A stretch of DNA of 64,000 nucleotides. It comes from an uncultured Flavobacterium sp. (GTDB lineage Bacteria > Bacteroidota > Bacteroidia > Flavobacteriales > Flavobacteriaceae). Shown one piece after another: positions 38,725 through 46,526 of this stretch. The notes under the pieces were generated by a model. It was not told where the DNA came from, did not search any database, and was given only the letters and a program-made list of their open reading frames with translations. The position numbers were made by a program, and so were the translations under genes. Where the stretch lies: positions 1 through 64,000 of the forward strand of contig CALJVL010000046.1 in NCBI GenBank assembly GCA_937773775.1, read 5' to 3'. How positions within the stretch are numbered: position 1 is the first letter of the stretch; every line of letters starts with the position of its first letter.

Positions 38725-39111
38725 TTAAATTTCCAATCTGCCAAAATTCACTTCGATAAAAGAAACATATAAATTTTGTTCGAAAAAGTTGTCTAATTTA
38801 AGCTCTACATTATCGGCAAACTTCTTTTTTGATTTTATTCCATCGAATCTTGTATATCCTAATTCTTTGCGAAAAGAATGATTAACAGTTCTATTTATTT
38901 CGTTAATTCTTGCTCGTAAATTCCCTGTTTCTCCAATGTATAGAAGCTTATTATTTCCTTCATAAAGTACATAAACGCCTGGTTTATCAGGAATGGACTT
39001 TTCCCGCCAATTCTTATCTTTTTTAAATTTTATTTTTTCTGAAGAAAATAAATTTATTTCAGCTTGCGCTAAACCTTCATACAAGTCATTATTTTCAAAT
39101 AGATATTTCAT
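38725..39111 (-). CDS. GIY-YIG nuclease domain protein
   Basis: 128 residues. After a 45-residue N-terminal part, the GIY-YIG fold is seen as GVYVLYEGNNKLLYIGETGN followed by LRARI with the catalytic Arg. The C-terminal Glu of the nuclease motif may be in VELKLDNFFEQN. It may act in a small restriction or homing-type module. It follows a 66-residue gene by 6 bp. Confidence 0.8.
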   Translation of the reverse strand: MKYLFENNDLYEGLAQAEINLFSSEKIKFKKDKNWREKSIPDKPGVYVLYEGNNKLLYIGETGNLRARINEINRTVNHSFRKELGYTRFDGIKSKKKFADNVELKLDNFFEQNLYVSFIEVNFGRLEI

Positions 39112-39117
39112 TTCAAT

Positions 39118-39318
39118 TTAATATAGATTTGGAATTTGTTGAGAAACGGCAATTTTGAAATTATCCATTAAGTCCGAAGAGTCAAATTCAATTTCATATA
39201 CAGTTCCGTCTTTTGTTGATATTTTTGAAAATCTAGTTCCGTGTTTTCTAATTATGCTTTCAAAAGCATCTAAATATCTTTCGCTTTTTTCGGGAATAAT
39301 AAAAGTGTGTACATTCAT
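39118..39318 (-). CDS. small hypothetical protein paired with GIY-YIG gene
   Basis: 66 residues from ATG 39318 (MNVHTFIIPEKSERYLDAFE); the open frame reaches 39393 but those codons run toward the IS junction. No family is recognised; the alternating charged pattern is soluble and globular. Its tight coupling with the GIY-YIG nuclease gene hints at a two-gene module, for example regulator or antitoxin with nuclease, which is only inference. Confidence 0.6.
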   Translation of the reverse strand: MNVHTFIIPEKSERYLDAFESIIRKHGTRFSKISTKDGTVYEIEFDSSDLMDNFKIAVSQQIPNLY

Positions 39319-39481
39319 TTCTTTTAAATTTAGATTGTAATATAAAAATATTTTGGTTGTTTTGGATTGTTGATTCTGAGTGTTGCTTGCCACTAACGTC
39401 AGTCTGTGAAAAAACCGTCGTTATGTTCTTTCAAATATAATGTATATTTCGAATATTAAAGCAAGAAAAGTTGTATATTTA

Positions 39482-41029
39482 ATGATGCAACACATCACAG
39501 GAACTCCTCGCAATCAGCTATTTTTTTCTAGTTTAGAAGACACTATTTTACCGGAAAACCCCGTTCGTTTTATCGATGCTTTTGTCGAAGCATTGTCATT
39601 ACAAACTTTAGGTTTTTCTGTTCAAACCATTAAAGGGGAAGGTCGCCCGAGCTTTGATACTAAAATCTTTCTTAAAATCTATTTGTATGGTTATCTAAAT
39701 GGGCTGCGTAGCTCAAGAAAGCTAGAAAAGGAGTGCGCTCGCAATAACGAATTGCAATGGCTTTTATGTGCAATCATACCCAACTACCATAGTATATCCG
39801 ACTTTAGAAAACAAAATCCATTGGGATTAAAAAAACTCTTTAAACTCTTTGTTTCTTTCCTTAAAGATGCTGACCTAATTGGCTGTGAAATCATCGCTAT
39901 TGACGGCACAAAAAGCAGAGCGCACAACAGTAAGAAAGCAAACTTCAACCAAAAGAAAATAGAGAGACACTTAGCGTATATTGAAGAGCGAACCCAAGAA
40001 TATCTTGCCGAATTGGCTAAGAATGATCTACAGGATAATAGCATTGCAATCACAAAGATTGCAGAAAAAATAGAACGATTAAAAAAGAATAAAATACGCT
40101 ACGAACTTCTAGAAGACAAACTAAAAGAGAGTGGACAACCCCAAATAAGTACCACCGATCAAGATGCGAGAGCCCTTTTAGTTCAAGGAGTAGTAGTTGA
40201 GATAAGCTATAATATCCAAGCAGCAGTGGATAATAAGCATAATTTAGTTGTGGCTACTCACACCATAAATCGGAACGATCTTAACGCCTTAGGAGCTATC
40301 GCTTTGGAAGCAAAGGAAAATTTGGGACTAGATACTTTTACTGTTTTGGTGGATAAAGGCTACCATAATGGAAGGGAAATCGCCCAATGCATAAACCATA
40401 ACATCAGCACCATTGTAGCGCATCCTACGCCAGGAACAAGCAAAGAAAGCGTTACGCAACCCGATTACTTGGTAGCCAAATTTAAATACGATGCAGAAAA
40501 CGACAGCTATACGTGTCCCCAAGGAGAAACTTTAAAAACTACAGGAAGGTGGCATAAAAAAAGTGGGCGAACAGAGCAAAGTAGTTATCAATTTAAAAAA
40601 TACCGAACCCCAGCCTGCCGGGAATGTCTTGTAAAACATCTTTGTACTGCTAGACCAGCAGGGCGGGAAATCGATCGGAGCCAGTACGCGCAAGCTGTTG
40701 AAGAAAACAACAAACGCTATCAGGAAAACCCACAATTATACCGAACACGACAAGAGATAAACGAACATATATTCGGTACTATAAAAAGACAATGGGGTTA
40801 TAATCACACTAATTTAACGGGACTAGAAAAAGTAAACGGAGAACACAGCTTAATTATGCTGGTTTATAACATCAAACGCAGTATCAATATACTGGGCGTT
40901 CCTGATCTGATTGCCAAACTCAAAAAATGGAACACACCTTACAGAGCACAAGTCTTGCTTTTGCTAAAAACGGAGTATTTAAAGCGAACTAACGCCCTTG
41001 ATTATTATCTAATGAAATTAGTAGCCTAA
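39482..41029 (+). CDS. IS1182-family transposase
   Basis: 515 residues from ATG 39482 (MMQHITGTPRNQLFF); the frame opens at 39440 but this start fits the family better. A DUF772-type N-terminal domain (PENPVRFIDAFVE, GRPSFDTKIFLKIYLYG) precedes a DDE domain with AIDGTKSRAHN, VLVDKGYHNGREI and a late Glu in QEINEHIFGTIKRQWG. A zinc-like cysteine group (CPQGE, CRECLVKHLC) lies near residues 365-400. Intact. Confidence 0.93.
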   Translation: MMQHITGTPRNQLFFSSLEDTILPENPVRFIDAFVEALSLQTLGFSVQTIKGEGRPSFDTKIFLKIYLYGYLNGLRSSRKLEKECARNNELQWLLCAIIPNYHSISDFRKQNPLGLKKLFKLFVSFLKDADLIGCEIIAIDGTKSRAHNSKKANFNQKKIERHLAYIEERTQEYLAELAKNDLQDNSIAITKIAEKIERLKKNKIRYELLEDKLKESGQPQISTTDQDARALLVQGVVVEISYNIQAAVDNKHNLVVATHTINRNDLNALGAIALEAKENLGLDTFTVLVDKGYHNGREIAQCINHNISTIVAHPTPGTSKESVTQPDYLVAKFKYDAENDSYTCPQGETLKTTGRWHKKSGRTEQSSYQFKKYRTPACRECLVKHLCTARPAGREIDRSQYAQAVEENNKRYQENPQLYRTRQEINEHIFGTIKRQWGYNHTNLTGLEKVNGEHSLIMLVYNIKRSINILGVPDLIAKLKKWNTPYRAQVLLLLKTEYLKRTNALDYYLMKLVA

Positions 41030-41035
41030 AAAAAG

Positions 41036-41058
41036 AGCCTTCTTAAAAGGCTTTATTT
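41036..41058 (+). terminator. terminator of the IS1182 transposase
   Basis: AGCCTT at 41036-41041 pairs with AAGGCT at 41047-41052, followed by TTATTT. It lies 7 bp after the transposase stop. Confidence 0.7.
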
Positions 41059-41123
41059 GACTTGTAGAACAGGAAAATTCAAGCTTTTTAATGGAAAAAG
41101 GAGGTTTTTTCACAGCCTGACGT

Positions 41124-41239
41124 CTTGCTAGTAGGCGATGGTCGGGCTAAATAAAGCAATTGTTTTCGGATTATCACTAATTTCCCAAATACAAAACAAT
41201 CTTTCCATTAAGCCAAATCCCCGACTATTGCTTACTAGC
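41124..41239 (-). repeat. cassette-boundary palindrome, copy c (interrupted by IS1182)
   Basis: Left arm GCTAGTAGGCGATGGTCGGG (41127-41146) pairs with right arm CCCGACTATTGCTTACTAGC (41220-41239), with 3 mismatched positions. The outer left end (CACTAACGT at 39391-39399) has been moved away by the IS1182 element. The inner core matches copy b in TTTTCGGATT, CCCAAATACAAAAC and CCATTAAGCCAA. The stop codon of the reverse transcriptase remnant lies in the right arm. Confidence 0.65.
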
Positions 41240-41360
41240 TGTTGGCAGAAGTTTTTTTTAATTCTTGTGTGATTTTTTTACTAAAATTCGGTTCAATAGA
41301 ATTTATAAAATGTAACCAACCATATATTCTATCACGAGTAATATCTATTTCGCTAGATTC
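41235..41360 (-). pseudogene. C-terminal remnant of retron reverse transcriptase
   Basis: Minus-strand reading just right of palindrome c: ESSEIDITRDRIYGWLHFIN, then SIEPNFSKKITQELKK, stop at 41235. The GxLxFIxSIxP pattern is the usual C-terminus of retron reverse transcriptases. It is separated from the main RT ORF (42449-43369) by the IS30 element; ATTC at 41357-41360 and 42447-42450 is the probable target duplication. Joining the two gives a reading off by one base, which one extra A at the junction side would explain. Confidence 0.65.
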
Positions 41361-42446
41361 AATTAGTTAATGCAACTCTCAGGAAAAGGGATTGGATAAT
41401 TTTTTCAAAAGAAAGGACATTAAAGTCCTCTCGTTCGAATGGAATAAATTGTCTTTATTTACTCCTGACCAAAGTTGTAAATAATGAGCCATTTAACCAG
41501 CGAAAGAAGATATACTATTAGTGTATTATTAGAGCAGAATTTCAGCAAAAGCGAAATAGCAATAGTTATTAAAAAAGACAAGTCCGTTTTAACACGAGAG
41601 CTTCAACGTAATTGTGATTTACGCAGTGGTAAATATGATTTTGATTTAGCTCAGCGAAAATATGAAAAACGACAAAAAAGCAAAACCAAAAGAAATGACT
41701 TAACTCTTGAAATTAAAGAGCGGATTAAAGAATACCTCCATCAAGAGTTAAGTCCAGAACAAATAGTAGGCGTTTGCTCAAAAAACGGATTGTCATGTGT
41801 GTCAACAGAGTCTATTTATCAACATATTTGGAAAGATAAAAAAGAAAAGGGGAATTTGTATTTAAGTCTACGAACAACTGGGAAAAGGTATAGAAAAAGA
41901 GGAAGTAAAAAAGACTCCAGAGGTGTCTTGAGTAACAGAAGATTGATTGAAGATCGACCTAAAATTGTCGATTTAAAGCAACGTTTTGGAGACTTGGAGA
42001 TCGATACTATAATCGGTAAGAATCACAAAGGTGCCATTGTGACCATAAACGATAGAGCCACTGGAATACTGAGGATGAAAAAAATAAAAGCTAAAGAAAG
42101 TGAATTGGTTAGACAAGCGGCAATTGAATTATTAGAGAACTGGAAGCCCTATTTGTTTACAATAACATCCGACAATGGAAAAGAGTTTGCAATGCATCAA
42201 GAAATCGCTACAGTATTAGAAGTTGACTTCTATTTTGCAAATCCTTACAGTCCTTGGGAACGTGGAGCAAATGAAAATCTAAATGGACTTATAAGGCAGT
42301 ATATACCCAAATCGACCTCTTTTGAAGAAATAACCGTCGAAAGAATTATAGAAATACAAGAAAAATTAAATAATCGTCCGAGAAAAAGATTTAATTTTGA
42401 AACACCAAATTATATGTTTAACCAAAAAGTTGCATTAGTAACTTGA
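41361..42446 (+). mobile_element. IS30-family insertion sequence
   Basis: About 1086 bp. Imperfect inverted ends: left AATTAGTTAATGCAACT, right AGTTGCATTAGTAACTTGA, sharing an exact TAATGCAACT inner block. A probable ATTC duplication flanks it, though exact ends are uncertain by a few bases. It carries one intact transposase whose stop codon lies in the right end. It separates the retron RT gene into two pieces. Confidence 0.8.
41484..42446 (+). CDS. IS30-family transposase
   Basis: 320 residues. N-terminal helix-turn-helix region MSHLTSERRYTISVLLEQNF with a second HTH (SKSEIAIVIKKDKSVLTREL), then a DDE core: DLEIDTIIGKNHKGAIVT, TSDNGKEFAMH and a Glu in WERGANENLNGLIRQYIPK. Complete and in frame. 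Confidence 0.93.
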   Translation: MSHLTSERRYTISVLLEQNFSKSEIAIVIKKDKSVLTRELQRNCDLRSGKYDFDLAQRKYEKRQKSKTKRNDLTLEIKERIKEYLHQELSPEQIVGVCSKNGLSCVSTESIYQHIWKDKKEKGNLYLSLRTTGKRYRKRGSKKDSRGVLSNRRLIEDRPKIVDLKQRFGDLEIDTIIGKNHKGAIVTINDRATGILRMKKIKAKESELVRQAAIELLENWKPYLFTITSDNGKEFAMHQEIATVLEVDFYFANPYSPWERGANENLNGLIRQYIPKSTSFEEITVERIIEIQEKLNNRPRKRFNFETPNYMFNQKVALVT

Positions 42447-42448
42447 AT

Positions 42449-43369
42449 TCAGCTTTCATTAATGATTAAACTTTTAATTTCTTGATTTTTTAATTGATGT
42501 TTTTTAATTTTTAATTTCCGCATAATATGTTCTTCATATCCATATTTTCCAATGTAATATGCCTCTAATCTTAATTCCCGCTTTATTTTTTTTGGAATTC
42601 TTGGATAATTATTATCAAATACAGAAAGTCCTGTAACATATTGTTTTTGACCTCTTTTCATTAGTTTGGTTTTTGAATTGTTAATTTCAAAACCATATTT
42701 AGTAATGATTTTTGTAATTAATTCGAGATTCAATTGAGTTAAATCACTTGAAAAATATAAATCATCTGCGTAACGAGTATAATCAATTGTTTCATCGATA
42801 TTTTTAAGGATTTCCAAATCCATTTCTACAGCAACAATATTTGCAATAATTGGACTAGTACTAAAACCTTGTACTAAATATCCATTTACGCAAGCAATAT
42901 TAGAAATCCATTCAGAAACTTGAATATTTATACCCAATTTAGTAAGTGATTCAATAATTTGATTTTGAGTGATTGTTTCAAAAAAATCCTTAATGTCTAC
43001 TGTAAGAATTTGTTTTTTTGCTAGATGCACAAAAGCATTTGTTTTAATGTTTTTTTTAAATACAAAACCTTGGACACAATCTAATGGTTTATAAATATTC
43101 GCTAGTCCAGTATTTAATGTTTTTTGACAATGTTCTAATTCGTGATTTAAAGAATTATGTATAGTTCGATATCCTAAAGTTGGATTTCTTTTCTCGATAT
43201 AAAATTTTTCAATAGCGATTGTACTTTCAAGTATTTCGAAATCAATATTTTGATTTTTTTTATTGTCAATTATCACATATTCTCTTAAATTGACGGAATC
43301 TAAAAAAGATTCTCTACATCTTAAAAAAAATAAAAATTGTTTTTTTGTTTCTATTTGAAGTAAATCCAT
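42449..43369 (-). CDS. retron-type reverse transcriptase (C-terminus cut by IS30)
   Basis: 306 residues as written. Retron-specific marks are present: NAFVH (111-115, the NAxxH motif), and VTG (245-247) in the thumb region. Catalytic blocks are DIKDFF (125-130), QGFSTSP (167-173) and YADD (200-203). In retrons the RT primes on its own non-coding RNA to make msDNA, usually as part of a phage-defence unit. The stop at 42449 is just outside the IS30 end; the family's C-terminal segment is found beyond the IS at 41235-41360. The gene follows a DUF3800 gene by 89 bp, with a large inverted repeat between them. Confidence 0.88.
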   Translation of the reverse strand: MDLLQIETKKQFLFFLRCRESFLDSVNLREYVIIDNKKNQNIDFEILESTIAIEKFYIEKRNPTLGYRTIHNSLNHELEHCQKTLNTGLANIYKPLDCVQGFVFKKNIKTNAFVHLAKKQILTVDIKDFFETITQNQIIESLTKLGINIQVSEWISNIACVNGYLVQGFSTSPIIANIVAVEMDLEILKNIDETIDYTRYADDLYFSSDLTQLNLELITKIITKYGFEINNSKTKLMKRGQKQYVTGLSVFDNNYPRIPKKIKRELRLEAYYIGKYGYEEHIMRKLKIKKHQLKNQEIKSLIINES

Positions 43370-43382
43370 CTTTAATAAATAA

Positions 43383-43466
43383 GTGGGCGTTAGGGTAAGG
43401 TAGATAGTAATTTATTCTAATAATCGGATACGAACTCATATCCATAATTTTACCCTAACTACCCAC
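43383..43466 (-). ncRNA. inverted-repeat RNA candidate A between DUF3800 and RT genes
   Basis: On the minus strand GTGGGTAGTTAGGGTAA pairs with TTACCCTAACGCCCAC, a long outer stem with one bulge. Inside, GGATATG and CGTATCC form a 7-bp hairpin with an AGTT loop. It ends 13 bases before the RT start, where retron a1/a2 repeats usually lie. At 84 nt it is short for a full msr-msd RNA, and no AGC branch site follows the first arm. The DUF3800 stop codon is inside the first arm. Confidence 0.45.
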
Positions 43467-44190
43467 TATATTCTTTTTTTAAATTGGTTATGTTAATTTT
43501 TTTATCATCTGTTTTTTTTCTTCCTAAAAAAACATTTTTATGCAAGATATTAATAACTCCTATTTTTGGTGAGATTAAATTGAAGTTTTTTTCCATTCTG
43601 TCATCTTTTTTATCACTTTTTAAAATACTATACAGAATGTAGTTTAGGTAATCAATTATTGATAGATTAATTAATTCTTTACCTGCAATGTGATATTCAA
43701 GGTCAAATGTCTCGTCAAAAGATTCAAAAAAATCTTTCACAATATTTTTAAAAGATTTTTTCGCAATCTCAATATCCTCAAAATAAAAGATATTTTTATC
43801 ATTTTTATTACTTTGTATTCTATCTTTTATTAGTTTCTTTAAAAACATTTCAAATATTTCAAAATCGTCTTTTTCAGTTTTTAAATTTTTAAAATATTCG
43901 GAATTTTTATTAACGACTACAAAATATGCTCTAAAATTAAAATAATGTAAACGCTTGTAATAGTGCTTTCTAACGTCAGGATGATTTTCTGTTGCGTGAA
44001 AACCTTGCTGTTTAATTGTCTCAATATCTTCTATAAAATAATCATCATTTAAAATTTCATCTTTTATTTCATTTATTGATTGCAATAAGGTTTCGGGAGA
44101 ATCTGTTTTAACACAGCCGTGAATAAAAATATTTGAGTTGTTATTGATGTGTCCAGCTTCATCAATATAAAAATAGTTTGTTTTCTTCAT
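43459..44190 (-). CDS. DUF3800 family protein, probable retron effector
   Basis: 243 residues. The DUF3800 start motif NYFYIDEAGHINNNS carries conserved acidic residues; later FYFEDIEIAKKS and IDYLNYILYSILK fit the RNase H-like fold proposed for the family. DUF3800 proteins accompany reverse transcriptases in the retron group classed as type VII in published surveys. Here it is upstream of the RT in the same direction. The molecular activity is not known; a nuclease toxin held in check by RT-msDNA is a reasonable inference. Confidence 0.8.
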   Translation of the reverse strand: MKKTNYFYIDEAGHINNNSNIFIHGCVKTDSPETLLQSINEIKDEILNDDYFIEDIETIKQQGFHATENHPDVRKHYYKRLHYFNFRAYFVVVNKNSEYFKNLKTEKDDFEIFEMFLKKLIKDRIQSNKNDKNIFYFEDIEIAKKSFKNIVKDFFESFDETFDLEYHIAGKELINLSIIDYLNYILYSILKSDKKDDRMEKNFNLISPKIGVINILHKNVFLGRKKTDDKKINITNLKKEYSG

Positions 44191-44441
44191 TACTTACTTT
44201 TGGTTTCTCCTCGTTTTCTCAAAATTTCTGCCAACTTGTATATACTCGCTAATTAATAGCGGTTATACACCCAAAATTAGGTGAATTGTCGCTATTAAAT
44301 AGCGGATTTTTGAGTTATTCAAATATATACTATTTTACCGAAAAATCTGATGAATTAATTTGACTTGAGCAATTTTTCAAAAACGACTCTTTTTTAGGGA
44401 GCAGTTTTACGACAAACGGTGTTTATTATCAAAAAATATAT
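44191..44441. other. leader region upstream of the retron-like pair
   Basis: 251 bp with no gene. It holds the three-hairpin cluster at 44247-44304 (candidate B) and a structured repeat starting at 44442. On the minus strand it leads into the DUF3800 gene and should contain its promoter. Confidence 0.5.
44247..44304 (-). ncRNA. three-hairpin RNA candidate B upstream of DUF3800-RT
   Basis: Three self-complementary blocks lie in 58 bp: CGCTAATTAATAGCG (44247-44261), CACCCAAAATTAGGTG (44268-44283) and CGCTATTAAATAGCG (44290-44304). The first and third are near copies. The arrangement resembles the short hairpins of a retron msr, and the position before the operon would suit the non-coding RNA; tandem operator sites or a cassette boundary are alternatives. 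Confidence 0.4.
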
Positions 44442-44520
44442 AGCCCCGGTAGCAGTGAAAACTCTTTATAGGCTAAAGACTGCTCTTTCTGGTATTGGCA
44501 GAGCGACCAATGAAAGCTCC
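44442..44520 (+). repeat. AGCCCCG...AGCTCC structured repeat, copy 1
   Basis: Begins AGCCCCGGTAGCAGTGAAAA and ends GAAAGCTCC, with a variable, partly self-complementary middle. Related copies are at 52997-53070 and 60628-60721. Such elements are scattered between genes in Flavobacterium; their role is not established. Confidence 0.5.
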
Positions 44521-44646
44521 TACCCTGAGCCTAAAAAAGGGTTGAAGCTGGAAAAATTGTAATGGATGGCGGCAAAAGTTACTGAAATAATGAGCTATTA
44601 AAATCGTATTATGGATTTTCAGGACACAAAAAAAAACCGAAACAGA
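44511..44646 (+). repeat. direct repeat flanking poxB, copy 1
   Basis: 136 bp from GAAAGCTCCTACCCTGAGCC to CCGAAACAGA. The same sequence with about five differences is at 47010-47144, on the other side of the pyruvate oxidase gene. It contains no clear ORF. Confidence 0.9.
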
Positions 44647-44666
44647 TTTGATAGACTTTTTCGGTT
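44635..44666. terminator. terminator hairpin
   Basis: AACCGAAA (44635-44642) pairs with TTTCGGTT (44659-44666). Seen from the minus strand, an A-rich left side gives a T run after the stem, so it can end transcription of the poxB gene. Confidence 0.6.
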
Positions 44667-44789
44667 GTGTATTTGCCTGTAAGGTTCTAAAGGCCAATTC
44701 AGTGTGCTTACACTTTATAAATCATTTGTCAAAATAATTTTTTAAAGACTTGGCGACTTTTTCTAGCTATGTCATTAACTATTAAATTA

Positions 44790-46526
44790 CTACAAGACTT
44801 CTTTCATATGTTTATAATTTGTTTTAAGCATATCTAGAACTTCATCCATTCTTCCGCCCAGTATCATTTTACTCATCGATAAAGCGTAGCCTTTCATCTG
44901 ATCAAATTCTATTTTGGGAGGCATGGCTAATGCTTTGGGGTTCGTAAATACACTAACTAAAACAGGACCATCATGAGCAAAGGCTTCTTCTAACGAATGT
45001 TTTACATTATCAGGATTTGTAACCGTAATTCCTTTAAATCCTATAGCTTGAGCTATCATTTCAAAATTAGGATTCACCATATCGGTTTCGTTATTGGGCA
45101 AGCCTTCAACTTGCATTTCTAGTTCCACCATTCCCAAGGAACGGTTGTTAAAAACAACTAGTTTTATAGGAAGATTATATTGTTTTATTGTTGCTAAATC
45201 GCCCAGCAGCATAGAGATACCTCCATCACCACAAAAAGCAATAACCTGTCTTTCAGGATAGGCTAACTGGGCTCCTATGGCCATTGGCATAGCGTTGGCC
45301 ATAGAGCCATGATTGAAAGAACCTAACATGATGCGCTTACCAGTAGCCTCAATGTATCTTGCACCCCAAACGCAACACATCCCAGTATCTACTGTAAAAA
45401 TAGCATCGTCATTTGCCATTTTGCTAATTGTCGATGCTACAAACTCAGGACTGATGTGGTTTTCAGAACCTGTATCTTCTACATATATATTAAGGTTTTC
45501 TTTTACTTTTTCGTAGAATTCCAGTTGAGCGTTTAAAAAACTATCGTCCTCTTTTTCCTTGATTAAAGGCAATAAGGCTGCAATGGTATCTGTTATTTTT
45601 CCCGTTAATCCCATTTCTAATTTTGCTCTTCTCCCTAATCGTTCAGGCTTTTCATCAACCTGAATAATTTTGTTGGTTACCGGCATAAAATGTTCGTACG
45701 GAAAGTCAGTACCTAGTAAGATAACCAGATCTGATTCGTGCATGGCGTGGAAGGCAGATGGAACACCTAGCAACCCAGTCATTCCTACTTCGTAAGGATT
45801 GTTGTGCTGTATCCCCATTTTGCCCCGAAATGAATAGCCTATGGGTGCTTTTAATAAACCCGCCAATTTTATAATGTCATCGTGGGCTTCTCTCGCACCA
45901 ATACCACAGTAAATTGAAATTTTTGGATACTTGTTGACCAGATCGGCCATTTTTTGCATTTCAGTATCCACTGGTCGTAAAACGGTTTCACTATGGTAAT
46001 TATACATAGATGTTACACTCTCTTCGGCAGACATGGAAGACACATCACCAGCTAAACCAAATACCGCAACTCCTTTTTTATGAATGGCGTTTTGAATGGC
46101 TGTTTGCAACATACGTGGTACTTGACTGGGCGTAGTGGCTAGTTCATTGTATATGCTGCAATCATCAAATAACTTATAGGTATTTGTAGCTTGAAAATGT
46201 TCAACTCCCATTTGAGTTGTACTGATTGTACTAGCAATTGCAATAACTGGAACTCCAGAGCGATTAGCATCGTATAGACCATTTAATAAATGCACATGAC
46301 CCGGTCCGCTACTTCCGGCACAGCAGGCCAAACCGTCCAACTCTGCTTCGGCAGCTGCGGCATAAGCACCCACTTCCTCATGGCGAACATGAATCCATTC
46401 AATTTTTCCGTTTCTTCGAACGGCATCATTCAATTCGTTTAAGCTATCACCCGTTACGGCATAAATTCTCTTTACACTATTAGTAACCAGCATCTCTACG
46501 ATTTGGTCTGCTACTTTTTTTGGCAT
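44790..46526 (-). CDS. poxB: pyruvate dehydrogenase (quinone) / pyruvate oxidase
   Basis: 578 residues, a full thiamine-diphosphate enzyme of the PoxB type. RHEEVGAYAAAAEAELDG carries the catalytic Glu; TPP binding is seen as GDGGISMLLGDLATIKQYNL to FNNRSLGM. Length and the start MPKKVADQIVEMLVTNSVKR match the quinone-dependent enzyme of about 572 residues and not acetolactate synthase. It oxidises pyruvate to acetate and CO2, passing electrons to the membrane quinone pool; acetate could then be activated by Acs. It lies alone between two direct repeats. Confidence 0.92.
   Translation of the reverse strand: MPKKVADQIVEMLVTNSVKRIYAVTGDSLNELNDAVRRNGKIEWIHVRHEEVGAYAAAAEAELDGLACCAGSSGPGHVHLLNGLYDANRSGVPVIAIASTISTTQMGVEHFQATNTYKLFDDCSIYNELATTPSQVPRMLQTAIQNAIHKKGVAVFGLAGDVSSMSAEESVTSMYNYHSETVLRPVDTEMQKMADLVNKYPKISIYCGIGAREAHDDIIKLAGLLKAPIGYSFRGKMGIQHNNPYEVGMTGLLGVPSAFHAMHESDLVILLGTDFPYEHFMPVTNKIIQVDEKPERLGRRAKLEMGLTGKITDTIAALLPLIKEKEDDSFLNAQLEFYEKVKENLNIYVEDTGSENHISPEFVASTISKMANDDAIFTVDTGMCCVWGARYIEATGKRIMLGSFNHGSMANAMPMAIGAQLAYPERQVIAFCGDGGISMLLGDLATIKQYNLPIKLVVFNNRSLGMVELEMQVEGLPNNETDMVNPNFEMIAQAIGFKGITVTNPDNVKHSLEEAFAHDGPVLVSVFTNPKALAMPPKIEFDQMKGYALSMSKMILGGRMDEVLDMLKTNYKHMKEVL

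Larger units (their letters stand above)
39400..41119 (+). mobile_element. IS1182-family insertion sequence
   Basis: 1720 bp. Terminal inverted repeats: left CAGTCTGTGAAAAAACC (39400-39416) and right GGTTTTTTCACAGCCTG (41103-41119), 16 of 17 matching. The 4-bp target ACGT is duplicated at 39396-39399 and 41120-41123. One intact transposase inside. It has inserted into the left arm of palindrome c, at the TAACGT end. Intact ORF and near-perfect ends suggest a recent insertion. Confidence 0.92.

Noticed and set aside
38592-39318. Type II toxin-antitoxin system
   Set aside because: The small protein shows no known antitoxin motif; only the layout suggests it, so no such call was made.
36244-41239. 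Classical integron attC sites
   Set aside because: The ends only partly fit RYYYAAC and GTTRRRY, the cores are too conserved, and there is no IntI-type integrase in the window. Kept as attC-like palindromes only.
44473-44697. 74-codon minus-strand ORF in the direct repeat
   Set aside because: The same sequence in copy 2 is read in a different context, and the frame runs through a terminator hairpin; not protein-like.
44790-46526. Second acetolactate synthase
   Set aside because: The N-terminus and length match PoxB-type pyruvate oxidase, and no small subunit is adjacent.
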